DNA of 64,000 nt from Agelaius tricolor (lineage: Eukaryota; Chordata; Aves; Passeriformes; Icteridae), in contig JALJCS010000007.1 in the NCBI GenBank assembly GCA_023055355.1, positions 2,956,001 through 3,020,000 on the forward strand, read 5' to 3'. Positions 1-10,569 of this stretch are shown here, in pieces. The first letter of the stretch is position 1, and every line of letters starts with the position of its first letter. A model generated the notes under the pieces. The model worked only from the letters and a program-made list of their open reading frames with translations. It made no database searches and had not been told where the DNA came from. The translations under genes and the position numbers were made by a program.

Positions 1-1180
1 CTGGTACTCACAGTTCAGGCCTTTATTCCCATATTCCCTGGGAGATAGGCTTGGAAATGGGAGGCCCAGCATTAAAATATCCAGGTCTCCATTTCCATAA
101 AGGCTTAACTCATTAGTTCACTTCAGAAGCTGAGTTAGGGCAAAATGTGGATTTGCAAGGAAAAGGATTTGTTATTCCCAGCAAGGAGTCCCTGCAGGGA
201 ATCACAGGATGGTTTGGGTTCAAAGGGACCCTAAGGATCATCAGGGACACCTTCCAGTAGAGCCCCACCCCGGGCATTGTAGGAATAAATAAAAATCCCA
301 ATTGACTCTCACACTCGGCTAGGGCTCACCTAGGTGTTTGTCTCTTCCAGAATTCTTTGAAACAGAGAATTTATAAGCAAGAAGGAAGGCAGGCAGAGCA
401 GGAAACCAGTCCTGGTGTGATTTGATAGATTGCTGATAGTTAAAGCACAACGCAGAGAGGCCAGGGATCTGGATTCCAAACCAATAACTCTCCATGTACC
501 TATAGTTTACTGCCTATCAGCACCGAGGCAAGATCAAATAAATTTCGTTTGCTTAATGAAAAACGAACGTCCTGACACGGTGAACAGCCCAAAAGTGACT
601 AATCCATCTCTATCTCCCCCAGTGAATAGTATTAATTATGTTGTTTGCTTTCCTAGACTAATTTTTTCCTAGTCTGAGGTAATGACTGCATATGTAACTG
701 CTAGAACGAGATAGGTACAGGTGAGCTGAGCCAGTGATTTACAACCCATCAGAGCAAGAAATGCATCCTGGCTGCTGGTGCATTGTCACTAACCCAACAC
801 TTCCACTTTTTCTGTTTATTTAAACTGCTCCCAGCTGTCTGAGGAGAAGAGGGCTCTGTCAGGAGGGGTTTTTGCAATGAGCTGACCACGGCTGACCGGC
901 ACAAACTCCACCTGTGCCCCTCAGCAGTGGGACAGCTCCCTGAGCTGAGCGTGCAGTTCCCTCCAAGTGCTTTTCTCCACGAGTTTCCTGCAGGCAGAGC
1001 AGCCGAGGTTGGGCATTTCTCAGTTCCTGCAGGGCTCCCTCCCTCCCTCCCTTCACGGGTGTTGTGTGTGTCCTGCTGGGGGATGCAGCAGGACCTGTAA
1101 CACCGCACAGAGAACCGCTGCAAAACAGCCCTAAAAACCAGCCCCGAGCGAGCTGCTGGAAAATCTGTCATTTTTTAACC
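1..1180. other. Non-coding sequence left of CpG island
   Basis: No gene is recognisable here. Apart from a CR1 scrap at about 201-290 the DNA appears single-copy, of mixed composition, with no splice-flanked open frame. GC content rises after about 850 as the CpG island is approached. If the minus-strand donors at 2462-2520 are used, this stretch would be the start of the first intron of a gene lying to the left. Confidence 0.5.
201..290 (-). repeat. CR1 LINE 3'-end fragment
   Basis: The plus strand reads AATCACAGGATGGTTTGGGT and then an AAGGGACCCTAAGGATCATC-like core, which is the reverse complement of a CR1 3' end. It is a short, diverged remnant with no coding potential. Confidence 0.75.
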
Positions 1181-2520
1181 TCTTTGCTCCCAGCTCCTGC
1201 GTTCCTTCGGCTCAGGAAAGTTTAGTGGCCCTGCCTGAGTCTTCCCCTGGCTCCTGGCGCCCAGCAGGGAGCGGCTCGGGGGGGATTTTAACACCGGTGG
1301 GGGCTTCTCCCGCTTTTCCCAGCGCAGAATTCCCGTTCCAAAGCCCCCGAGCCGCGCATCCCCCGCGCATCCCGCGCTCCCCGGCCGCTGTCCGCGGTGC
1401 TGGAGCAGCCCAAGGCAGAGCCCCGGGGCTGTCGGAGGGGTTCGAGGAGCAGTGAGGGAAAGGGAGGCATCCTAAGCATCCTAAGCAGCCATGAGGAGCG
1501 AGCCCCGAGGCAGATTCCCGGAGAAGATGCTCCGGGCACGGCGATGCGGGAGTCCCCGGCTCCCCGAACCCGCGGTCCCTTCCCCGCCGCGCTCCCCCGG
1601 CCCTTCGAGCCCGCTTTTACCACGAGACCAAACTTTTGTCCGTGGGATCTTTCTCCCCACCTTTGGCACCGGACCTGGCCGGGAAGGGACGGCGAGGGCC
1701 GGGGGGGGAGTGGAAGAAGGGGGGAGTTCTCCCTTACTTATTTATTTATTTCGCTCTTTCCTCCCTCAGGTCGCCATGGTGATACCGAGCTCGCTCTCCC
1801 TCCCAACAAGAGGAGACGGGCACCCCTCCGTGAGCACCCCCGTGTCCCCGGGGGAGGCCGTGCCCTCCCTGACCGCCCCCTCATCCCGGCTCGGGCTCCT
1901 CTCTCCGCCCGGCCCCGGCTCTGCTCATCCTCGCCCCGCTCCCCGCGCTGCCCTCCCGGCGGAGAAGTGAGACGGGAGCAGCACAAACAGCCTCGTCCCC
2001 CTGCTCCTCTCCCCTTCCCCGCTCTGAAGTTCTGCCCACCCCGGGCACCGCCGGGCGGGACGCGGTGCCGGTGCCGAGCCCCGGAGCCGGGGGAGGCGGC
2101 GCAGCCCCGGCCCCGTCGCGGCGGCGGCGGCAGCGGCGGCGCCGCTTTTGCCCGAGGGCGTAGGGATGGGGGCTCCCGCTCGGGAGGCTCCCGGGACGGC
2201 AGCGGGAAGCGGGGGGACCTCGGGGCCGCCCCGCCGAGCCCCCCTCGGCCGCGGTTCTGCCGCTGCCACTTCGCCCCTGGCCCGGCGGGCAGCGGCCGCT
2301 CGCCCCCGGGTTACATAAGGAACGCGCCGCGCATCCCTCGCCACGGCCGCCGTGCCCGCTCGGGAGGCTCGGGGGGCTCGGGGGGATCGAGGAAAGGCGA
2401 TTTTTGGGGCAGGGGAGGGAGATGGAGAAACGCGAGCCTTGAGGGCACAGGCAGCAAACCCGCTTACCCCGAGCATCCCCCGCGCAGCAGCGTCCCCTCG
2501 GGCAGGGCAGCCCCGCTTAC

Positions 2521-2700
2521 CTGGCGGCTGCTGTCACTCCATGCCGGCTCCCCGCGGGACGGGACGGGGCAGGGCGGCTCTGCCCGGCGCTGCGGGGCTC
2601 CGGCTCCGTGCGCACCGGCTGGCTGAGCGCCGCTGGCTGTCACACGGCCCCGAGGATGCTGTCGGGCGTCTCCATTCCCCACGCCCGCTCGCCCACCCCC
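2521..2700 (-). other. Candidate first exon, minus strand (donor at 2521/2520)
   Basis: On the minus strand the sequence reads GCCGCCAG then GTAAGCGGGG, a near-consensus splice donor (CAG|GTAAGC) with the last exon base at 2521. A second GTAAGC donor lies downstream at 2467-2462. An open frame runs through the candidate exon from a minus-strand ATG near 2682, but its protein is low-complexity and continues through the donor unchanged, so the exon is more likely 5' untranslated. The upstream exon edge (given here as 2700) is arbitrary because no transcription start can be seen. Confidence 0.35.
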
Positions 2701-2954
2701 GGGGGCCGCGGGGCTCGGCCGGAGCGGGCAGGGCCGTGCGGGGCCGTGCGGGGCTGTGCGGGGCTCCGGGCGGGCTCCGGGCGGGCTCCGAGCGGGGGCT
2801 GCGCTGGCCCGGCGGGCGCGGAGCGGAGCGCGGAGCGGAGCGCGGAGTTGGCGGCAGCAGCGCCCTCTGCGGGCGGCGCGGGGCGGCGGGGGCGGCGCGC
2901 TCCTTCCGCGGGGGCGGCCCCGCTCCGCCTGCGCCGCCCCCGCTGCGCTCCCTC

Positions 2955-3020
2955 CGCGGGATGGATGGAGGGATGGATGGAGGGATGGATGGAGGGATGG
3001 AGGGATGGAGGGATGGATAC
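2955..3020. repeat. GGAT/GGAG-type microsatellite
   Basis: A tandem array of GGATGGATGGAG-like units sits at the right edge of the CpG island. It gives repetitive Met-Asp-Gly or Trp-Met-Glu-Gly translations in all forward frames, which explains part of the spurious long frames nearby. Confidence 0.9.
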
Positions 3021-3103
3021 CCCGCGCTGTCCCTCCCGCCGGGATGCGGCTGCCTCGGGAGCGTCCCGCCTACCCCGGCGCTGCGCCCTCCCCGCGCAGG
3101 AAT

Positions 3104-3470
3104 CGCGGAATGGTAGAACGGGTTTGGGTTGGAAGGGACCTTAAATATCGGTTAGTGCCATCCCCCCCCTGCCGTGGGCAGGGACGCGTTACACTCGCCC
3201 CGTTTGCTCGGAGCTCCATCCAGCCTGGCCTCGGAGCTTCATCCAACCCGGCCTCGGAGCTCCATCCAGCCCGGCCTCGGAGCTCCATCCAGCCTGGCCT
3301 CGGAGCTCCATCCAGCCCGGCCTCGGAGCTCCATCCAGCCCGGCCTCGGAGCTCCATCCAGCCCGGCTTTGGGCACTGCAGGGGATCCAGGGGCAGCCCC
3401 AGCTGCTCTGGGCACCCTTTACCCTCACGGCAAAGAGAGAACCACAGGGGCATCCAGGGAACACCAGGGT
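3104..3470 (-). repeat. CR1 LINE 3' fragment with internal minisatellite
   Basis: The plus strand starts with GGGTTTGGGTTGGAAGGGAC and runs through the CR1 complement CCTGCCGTGGGCAGGGACGC. It then enters a 23-bp tandem array before resuming CR1-like sequence (GGCTTTGGGCACTGCAGGGG). It abuts the right edge of the CpG island. Confidence 0.9.
3207..3367. repeat. 23-bp minisatellite inside CR1, about 7 copies
   Basis: A GC-rich unit beginning CTCGGAGCTCCATCCAGCCC recurs every 23 bp, at about 3207, 3230, 3253, 3276, 3299, 3322 and 3345, with only scattered substitutions. The unit is an expansion of the CR1 segment that normally occurs once just before TTGGGCACTG. Confidence 0.92.
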
Positions 3471-3756
3471 TTGCGTCCCGCAGCCCTCCGGCACATAACC
3501 AGGGCAGATCTCACACCCCATCCCCTTTGGGGCACTTCCCAGCATCTTTACCTCCCTCCTCACTAATGGAGCCTTTGGCGTTGCTTTCCCACTCCCAGGC
3601 TCAGCTGAAATTGGCCACCAGCTCCCACATTCCTGCTTGGAACAGCTGCCAGGTGAACAGGCAGGTGCACACCTTGAGACATCAACAGATGCTTTACTTC
3701 AACCTAATTTGCTGAGAAAACCTGGCTGGAAAGTAGAGCCCTGAAGTCCTTTCAGA

Positions 3757-3804
<48 letters not shown>

Positions 3805-5230
3805 CCTTTCCAGGCCACTCCACCTGCTGAAAAGGTGAAATGCTTCACCTTCTGTGTCTGCACTGTGATAAATTACCCATATTCCATTTCCATTCCCATT
3901 TTGTCCCAAGTCAGAGGGAAGCAGAATGGGATTGTGGATTTTCAGGTAAAGTAAAGGACAACAATTTGCACTTTCAAAAGTTCCTCTATAATTTTTTGTC
4001 TTCGATTAGCAGCAAGGCCAGCTCCACACCCCATCTGTGCTCTCTGACCATGGATCATCAGTGATTGAATTTTTTTCTCCTTCTGAGAAAAAAGCAATAC
4101 TTTATACTTTAAACCACCACTACTTTAGCTTGTAAAATCTCCTTATTTGCATTTCCTTTCTCACCTCACCCTTTCTTCACACCTTCCTACATTTCCTAAT
4201 GTACTTTCTGGGAATAATTTCTTTTTTCCTCTCTGAAATCTCATTTGAATCTCATGCAATTGTGTGGTGGATGTATTATTATATCATCTGAGGTTAAGAA
4301 ATGGCTGCATTCTCCTTCCTTCAGCTTTTCCCATAAAAGGGAACCTGGCTGAAAAGAGCAGCATGAGGCCTCTTTTTCCTGGGAGATTTGCACAAGTCTT
4401 AATTTCTTCCTGCAAACTACTGTTCCTTAAATCTCCTCTCTTGTGCTAGGACCAAATCTCCTGGAACAGGAGCTGTTCTCCAAGCTAAAGTTGCTTTTCT
4501 AGAGCCTGCTCTACTTGTTACTCATTTTTTCCTGCTCTCATTTGCCAACAGAGCAGGAAAACTGGGCACATTCAAAATGGAGAAAGTGTTTATGTGAAAT
4601 GAGGACATGGAGGATCTTATCCTTTCTGCCTTCGCCATCCTGACACAACGTGATGGGTTATAGGCCCTTTTAACTCTATTAATTGTTAAATATTTCAGGA
4701 GAAGCAGCATGTGAACGGTTAGGTTGAGCTTGGAACCATAACAGCATCATTTAATTGCACAAACCCTTGTGCTTTCCAAATGGCAATTTTCTCTTGGGGC
4801 ACAAAACCTGAAATGGCTCTGGAACAGGTGCACAAATAATTATTTTATCCTTAGCCTGCTGTCCCCCTCCAATCTATTTGTCTCAGTTGCAGCTCACTCA
4901 GTGTCATCTCCCTGCAGAGCCTCTCAGGGTGAATTAATGCTCATGCTGAGAGACTCTGAAGGGATCCCTGCTGCTTTCTGAAGGTGCCAGGCAAATCCCT
5001 GCCTGCTGAGCTGCTGGGATTTCCTTTCCCTTCCCATTCCAGTCGAAGGTCAGGGCAGCACCTGAACTGGCAGTGCCTAAATCTGCTGGTTCAGGGTGAT
5101 CCCAGTCACTGGGGTTTGGCTCCGCTCCCTCCCAGCTCCCTTTGGGCACACAGTCCCAGAAACAGCTGGAATTCCCCAGATTTGTGCTGTGCCTGAGGGA
5201 AGAGTTTATGTCAGGAAGCAAAGTTTGTAT
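3471..5230. other. Non-coding single-copy stretch
   Basis: Nothing gene-like is visible. It contains a (CAT)n microsatellite at 3757-3802 and otherwise AT-rich sequence with frequent stops in all frames. Confidence 0.5.
3757..3802. repeat. (CAT)n microsatellite, about 15 copies
   Basis: An uninterrupted CAT/ATC trinucleotide run. On the minus strand it translates to a poly-Met string, an artefact. Confidence 0.97.
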
Positions 5231-5691
5231 TGATGCCTCAGGTTTGAGCTTTTCTATTTTTCAGGTTCTGTGCTGCTTTAGTGTGTCAGGCTGGGCTTCA
5301 CATTCTGGGATGCTGAGCTCTGTGCACAGAGCAGGGAGACAAAACAATTCCTGCTCCAGCTGGGCACCAAGGACAAATGATCCAAATCTCAGCCCCAGAG
5401 CACAAACCCCGTGGGCTGGAGAGAGAAAAACAAGCAGGGTGGGACTGCAGGGGCTAAAGCTGGGATGGGACAATGAACTGCAAGATGCAAATGGAGCAGA
5501 ACTGATCCCAGGGACAGAGCCCGTGCCCGGCCGTGCATTTTGGGGCCATTTTGGTTCATCTTGGGTGCAGCCCTGGCTGGGCTCTGGTGCTGCCCAAGGT
5601 GCATCCATGGAGGAGATGCTTTGAATCAATCCCTGCTTTATTCTGTAGCTCTGCCCAGCCTCTGCTCCAGCTCAGCCTTCACAATGCATCA
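5231..5691 (-). mobile_element. Solo LTR-like element, family A (copy A2)
   Basis: Bounded by TGATGCCTCAGG on the left and CACAATGCATCA on the right, so the ends are inverted repeats of about six bases. The 461-bp body matches, in reverse complement, both halves of the split copy at 18190-19082, including the CACGGGCTCTGTCCCTGGGA region and the complement of AATAAAGCAGGGATTTATT. The flanking bases (GTAT left, GGAT right) are only a weak target-site duplication. The element has no coding capacity. Orientation is set by analogy with A1, since the polyadenylation-like motif does not settle it. Confidence 0.75.
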
Positions 5692-6204
5692 GGATCAGCT
5701 TGAGGATTTTGGAATTGGTTTTGGATGGTTAAACAATGGGAAAAGCAGAGGAATGGCTTGATGGGAGGAGATGGGCACATCCTACCTGAAATGCTTAATT
5801 TTGGGTTTGAAATTAGCACTCTGCTCTACTCAGGCCATTGAGGAGAGGATCCCACAGAGGTGAGAGCACCTTAAAGAAACTTCAGTTCTGATGTGTCCTC
5901 TGGAGGGTTTTGCTCTCCCTCACCTCCTGTTCATTCTCTGGGGGTTGTGCAGACAGATTTTATGGAGACAAAGTGCCTGAACCAGGCTCTGGCACATCCT
6001 TATCCCCCACCCAGTTTTCATTTTGCCAAAACAACAGAGCATTTATACACAGAGAAATCTCTCCATCACATCTCTAGGAGGGATTTTTGGGGGTATTTGC
6101 CACTGGTATTTCAGTGAATCCACAGCTCCCAGGACAAAATGGGAATGCAGGCAGTGATTCCCATGACCTTATCCTGCACTTTGTGCAGATTCATGTTGGT
6201 GTGA
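5692..6204. other. Non-coding single-copy stretch
   Basis: No repeat or gene signal is recognised between LTR A2 and the next CR1 fragment. Confidence 0.5.
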
Positions 6205-6375
6205 TTTAATTCAGGATCATTGAGGCTTAAAAGAGCTCCAAAGTCATCAAACCCAAGCTGTGCCCCATCCCCACCTTGTCTCCAGCCCAGAGCTCTGAGT
6301 GCCACCTCCAGGCCTTCCTGGGACACCTCCAGGGATGGGGACTCCAAACCTCCCTGGGAGAATGAATCCAACACA
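6205..6375 (-). repeat. CR1 LINE 3' fragment
   Basis: Reads as the complement of a CR1 3' part: CTGTGCCCCATCCCCACCTT, then CCAGGGATGGGGACTCCAAA and CCTCCCTGGGAG. The same segment is seen in forward orientation at 16900-17040. Confidence 0.88.
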
Positions 6376-6859
6376 TAAAAACCAGCATTTGGACTCATGA
6401 AACCGGGCAGAGGCGTTGGTTCTTCACTTCAGGTTCTGAAATGTTGACTTTTCTTGGTGTACATTCCTCCTTACCTCTGAAAGGGATAAGTAGCTAAAAA
6501 GTAGTTAAAAAGTTGGAGTAATAATACTACAACTAGTAAATAGTAGTTGAAAAGTAGTGAAATCCAAAATGTGTCTGCAGAATTTTGGCCACAGAATAGA
6601 GTTTGATCCATAAACTCTGAGCTTTAATTATTTTGAAGAGTCCAGGTTTTTATCCTGTCTCAAAGGATCCCTGTTTATCTGCAAGCCAAGAATTTTCCAA
6701 AACTGCAGCATTTACCTGCAGATGTCAAAATAACTCATGAGCACATCAAAAATCATCTGATTCATGATCAAGATGGGCACTTTGACAGTCCTGGGGCTGC
6801 CTGACCCTGACCTGTGGCTCTTCAGGTGCCACCATAAACCAAAACCCCATGAAAATGAA
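6376..6859. other. Non-coding single-copy stretch
   Basis: Short TAGTAGTT/AAAAGTAG-like repetitions occur at about 6495-6560; nothing else is recognised. Confidence 0.45.
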
Positions 6860-6920
6860 AAGCTGGGCCTGCTCCTGGAGGTCTTTTCCAACCTAAAGGA
6901 TTCTGTGATTCTGTGATCAG
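6860..6920 (+). repeat. CR1 LINE 3' terminus
   Basis: Ends with TCTTTTCCAACCTAAAGG and a pair of tandem ATTCTGTG octamers, the diagnostic CR1 3' tail. Only about 60 bp remain. Confidence 0.9.
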
Positions 6921-8099
6921 GCCTGGGGGTGTTTTGATCTGCAGAGGGAACAAATCATCTGGCAGCTTGGGAGAAGCCTTGCCTGGAGCTTCCTTTGCTC
7001 CTCCTCTTGTTATTACACTTTCCCTGCCTGGCCTAAAAAGTGTAAGTCTAGATATTGCCTCAGCCCATATGGCAACACTGAAAGCTTTTTCTTTTTTTTT
7101 TTTCTTTTTTTTTTTCAAATTTTTCCTGCACAGCAGCAAGGGAAGATGTGGTTGGAAATGTCTGCTTAAAGATCAGCTCAAACAGTTTTGGTTCACACGA
7201 GCTGATAATGTTGTCAGAGGGTCAACATTTGCTAATCTGAGGGGAATTTTAAATCCTCAGGAGGTTTTTTAGTGTGCTGGAGGTGGGGGAATTTTGCAGA
7301 GCAAGCCATTAGGAGCTGAAGGGAAGATAAGGAGAGACCAGTGGGTGGAAGCTGTCTGGTTTTGTTTTCTGGCAGGAAGAATACCAGAGGGAATTCTCTT
7401 TCCCAGCCTACCACCCCCATTTTTCCCCCCTTATTTGCACATCAAGGCCTGATTTTTTTGGTGTCTAACATTTCCATGGTCCAATCTGGCAAACCTGGTG
7501 CAGATGTTGTGAAAATTCTCATATTTAAGGTTGCTTTCCTCTGCAAAAGCTCCTCTTTCACTTGCTAATCCTCCCATTTCTGGATGTCAGGCTAGGGAAG
7601 GGCTATAAATACAGAGTTAGGTGTCTCAGCTGCCAAAATTTATTATGGAGAGCTTGGCAATAACCTTCTCCCCTTTGCCCTTTCTCTCTCTCCTGTATTT
7701 TGCAAGCCTAAGTTTATCTTTTCTGATATTTTTGGATAGAATCTCACACAAAAAAGCAACTTTCCAGCCTACAATTGAGTACTTTGGTACCAGGGGAACA
7801 AAACAAAGCAAGTAAGTCAACCTAGAGCTATTGATCTTCATGGGGCATTATAAAAGCTGCTTATGTAAAGCTGTTTTGCAAGCAGAGACCCAATGGCAAG
7901 CCTGGAATTTCGCTGCGTGCAGGAGCAAAATCTCCCCATCTTTCTCCCAATATCCCATTTGCTGTGGAAAAAACCTTCCCTGAAAATGGAACTTTGTGTT
8001 TTCTCAGTTTGCCTCTTCCTTTGCCACCTGCAGGGCAGGTCCCAAACATGTGGAGCTTTTCTGTTTCCTCACGTTAAATTTAATTAATGAATTTCTGTT

Positions 8100-8130
<31 letters not shown>

Positions 8131-8327
8131 TTTGTGACACTCTACTCCTCTGCTTAGTTTTCATTTCAACTCTTTAAATCCCAAGTGGTTCCCTTCAGCT
8201 CTCTTCTTTGTCTGCCATTCCTTAATCCATGGTGAAATTTAATTTTCAACAGATTTTTGTAAATTTTTGTAATGTGGGCCAGGTTAAACACTGAATTTGT
8301 GGTCTTAATTTTATTTATTACAAAGCA
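6921..8327. other. Non-coding stretch with simple repeats
   Basis: Contains an interrupted poly-T tract (about 7089-7116) and a (TTTA)n array (8098-8134). No gene or mobile element is recognised. Confidence 0.5.
8098..8134. repeat. (TTTA)n microsatellite
   Basis: About nine uninterrupted TTTA units. Confidence 0.95.
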
Positions 8328-8402
8328 GTGACAGAACCACAGAACACTTGGGGTTGGAAGGGACCTCTGGAGATCCAGTCAAAGCCCCAAGGAGCCCAGT
8401 CC
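8328..8402 (-). repeat. CR1 LINE 3' fragment
   Basis: AGAACCACAGAACACTTGGG followed by GTTGGAAGGGACCTCTGGAG is the complement of a CR1 3' end. Confidence 0.85.
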
Positions 8403-9561
8403 AGTCTGTCACTGTATCTCTGTCACTGCATCTGCTCTTTCCTCTCAATTTCCTCTTCCTCCTATTTCTATTTCAGCCTCCCATTTCCTGAAAATTCATT
8501 CATAAAACCTCTCAGCACTGTTGTGCTGTTCTAAATTAGGAATACAGGCCCAGACCCAGTGTGCAGGATGATGGGATCATGTCTGCACTGGGCTGTGCAG
8601 TTCCTTCCTTCCAGGAATACCTGGGATTTCTGTTTATCATAAACCAAATCTGGTTATTCATAGGGTTTTTTCTTGTTGTGTGGGTTTGTTTGTTTGTTGT
8701 TTCAAGTTCCTGCTACAACTCCTGGACAATTACTCACTTCTCTGATGTTTAGAAATTCCCTTTGACAGAGCACTTTGCTTATTTATTTGATTTTTTTTTT
8801 TTCCTGTGGTGATTTCCCCACTAGCTTAAAACCATGGTTACCTCATTTTCTCCCTCTCCTTCATCTGAGCTGATACTTTTATAGTGAACAACTTCACCCC
8901 CTCTTCACCTTTATTTTCCCAGAGTTCAACTGGACCAATCCTTGCTGTTTTTCCCTCGTGCCACGAGCTCTCCATATTATCCTGCTGGTCTTCCTCTGCT
9001 CAACATCAGTTCAAATTCACCTTCCTGGTGCAGAAGGGAGCAGGATTGTGACAGAGCCCCTGCAAAGGGCTCATCAGTGTCATGTCCAACAGGAACAATA
9101 TTCCCCGTTCCCTACAGGAACGTCCCCAGCTGATGAGATGTAGGATCACATTTACTTCTTTGCAGTGGCACTGCACTCATGGCTCTGCTCTCCTGTCACT
9201 GAGGGAGGAAAAGTCAATTCCTTCTCTTCCCTTGTCAGTCCAAATTCCATAACTGAGGGCAGGAATTTCTTTTTGATTCCTGACTCTGCACTTTGTCCCA
9301 TTAAGGTCCATGCCATACCTATTGCTTGACTCCAGTTTTCAAGGTCGTGCATTGGGATATTCCCAATCTTCCTGTTATCTCAATTTGGGTAATGGACACA
9401 TTTCAGAGCCACTCTGAAATATAAAATGGTTTTGGCCACGTGCCCCCTTCCCTTTTAGCTGACTTATTGTTTAAACTGACTGCAGAGGAAAAAGCTAAAA
9501 AATGTGAGGAGCCTCATTGCTCCAAATCCAAAGCAAGGTGCTGAAAATGGAAAGTGAGGTA
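8403..9561. other. Non-coding single-copy stretch
   Basis: No gene, LTR or tandem array is recognised. Confidence 0.5.
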
Positions 9562-10395
9562 TTGGAAATCATAGAATCATAGACTGGTGTTGGACAATGC
9601 TCCTTTTCTGACCCAGAGATGGGGCAACTGAGAGGTGGTTTAAAAACTTTTGTTCCATTTTCAGTGTCATGAGAAGGGTGAGACAATACAGATGTTATAA
9701 TTCACAATCAGAAGCTAATTATTTCCTAATTACAATACATTATAAGTGGTTCTTGGCCTATCAGCTTTAGCCACACCATGCTGTAAATGCCTTAAAGCCA
9801 ATCATCTAAAATACCCCTCGTGGGTCCCACTGCAATGAATCTTTCACAGTTCTGTTTCTCCAAACTGTCCAGTCTTATTTTGCAAGGCCACCTTTGAAAT
9901 TTGTTTCCAGCTCCATTTCTCTCTCAGCAATGTCTGTCCTATTCCAGGGCATTTCTAAGCCAGCATTTCTTGTCTCAAGGTTTGCACACAGATGCACACA
10001 CTGTGTGAGCCTTCTGTCAGGCTTGGAGAATTCCCTACAAAGCCATTTCCCATCAAGGTCCAGGATGGGACAGGGACACCTTCCACTGTCCCAGGCTGCT
10101 CCAGCCCCAGTGTCCAACCTGGCCTTGGGCACTGCCAGGGATCCAGGGATGGAATTCCATCCCAGCCCTGCCCACCCTGCCAGGGAACAATTCCTCATTG
10201 CCAAGATCCCACCCAGCCCTGCCCTCTGGCACTGGCAGCCATTCCCTGGGTGCTGTCCCTGCATCCCCTGGAAATTGTCTCTCTCCAGCTTTCCTGGGGC
10301 TCCTTCAGGCCCTGCAAGGCCACACTGAGCTCACCTCAAAGCTTTTCCTCTCTAGGTGAACAATCCCAATTCTTTCAGCCTTTACTCATAGGAGT
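9562..10395 (-). repeat. CR1 LINE copy interrupted by LTR F1
   Basis: The CR1 3' tail complement (AATCATAGAATCATAGACTGG) at 9569-9587 is separated from the CR1 body (GGACAGGGACACCTTCCACT onward, 10056-10395) by a 468-bp LTR. The body continues through GGCCTTGGGCACTGCCAGGG to AGGTGAACAATCCC, matching the CR1 copies at 39031, 47795 and 57766. The LTR therefore arrived after the CR1. Confidence 0.85.
9588..10055 (-). mobile_element. Solo LTR, family F (copy F1), inside CR1
   Basis: Left edge TGTTGGACAATGCTCC and right edge GCCATTTCCCATCA give TG...CA ends. The body is matched over its whole length in reverse complement by 33119-33801: both share AGATGCACACACTGTGTGAG, CTTTAAGCCA..ATCTAAAA and the CTTCTCATGACACTGAAAAT segment in the appropriate orientation. 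No clean target-site duplication is visible. It has no coding capacity. Confidence 0.82.
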
Positions 10396-10569
10396 CGGTG
10401 GCTCCTTCCTGCTGTAAAATCAGTGTGATTTTGTGCTCTTGGCTCCATTTCTGCAGTTGCTCCACAGCAGGACTGACTGGCTGTTCCATGGATTTCTCCA
10501 CATCTTCAATAATTCACTATTACCACCTCCCAGTTGGTGTTAGAGAGGGATAGGTTGTTCCTTACAGGA

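Larger units (their letters stand above)
1200..3100. promoter_or_regulatory. CpG island, probable promoter region
   Basis: About 1.9 kb of very GC-rich DNA with abundant undepleted CpG (runs of CGCG, GCGGCGGCGG and GC-box-like GGGGCGG), in sharp contrast with the AT-rich flanks. This is the usual signature of an unmethylated vertebrate promoter. Long frames on both strands here are by-products of low stop-codon density: they are Pro/Arg/Gly/Ala-rich and lack recognisable domains. The best splice signals are two minus-strand GTAAGC donors, which points to transcription leftward out of the window. A pyrimidine-rich tract ending in CCTCAG (about 1757-1769) could be a plus-strand acceptor, so a bidirectional promoter is possible. 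The gene cannot be named from this window. Confidence 0.75.

Noticed and set aside
1397..2626. 409-codon plus-strand frame and overlapping minus-strand frames in the CpG island
   Set aside because: Composition is Pro/Arg/Gly/Ala-rich, long frames occur on both strands at once, and no domain is visible. This is expected from high GC and few stop codons.
2756..3715. 319-codon plus-strand frame
   Set aside because: It runs through the GGAT microsatellite and the 23-bp CR1 minisatellite, so its repeats are array translations.
3694..3909. Minus-strand frame with a poly-Met run
   Set aside because: The Met run is the (CAT)n microsatellite.
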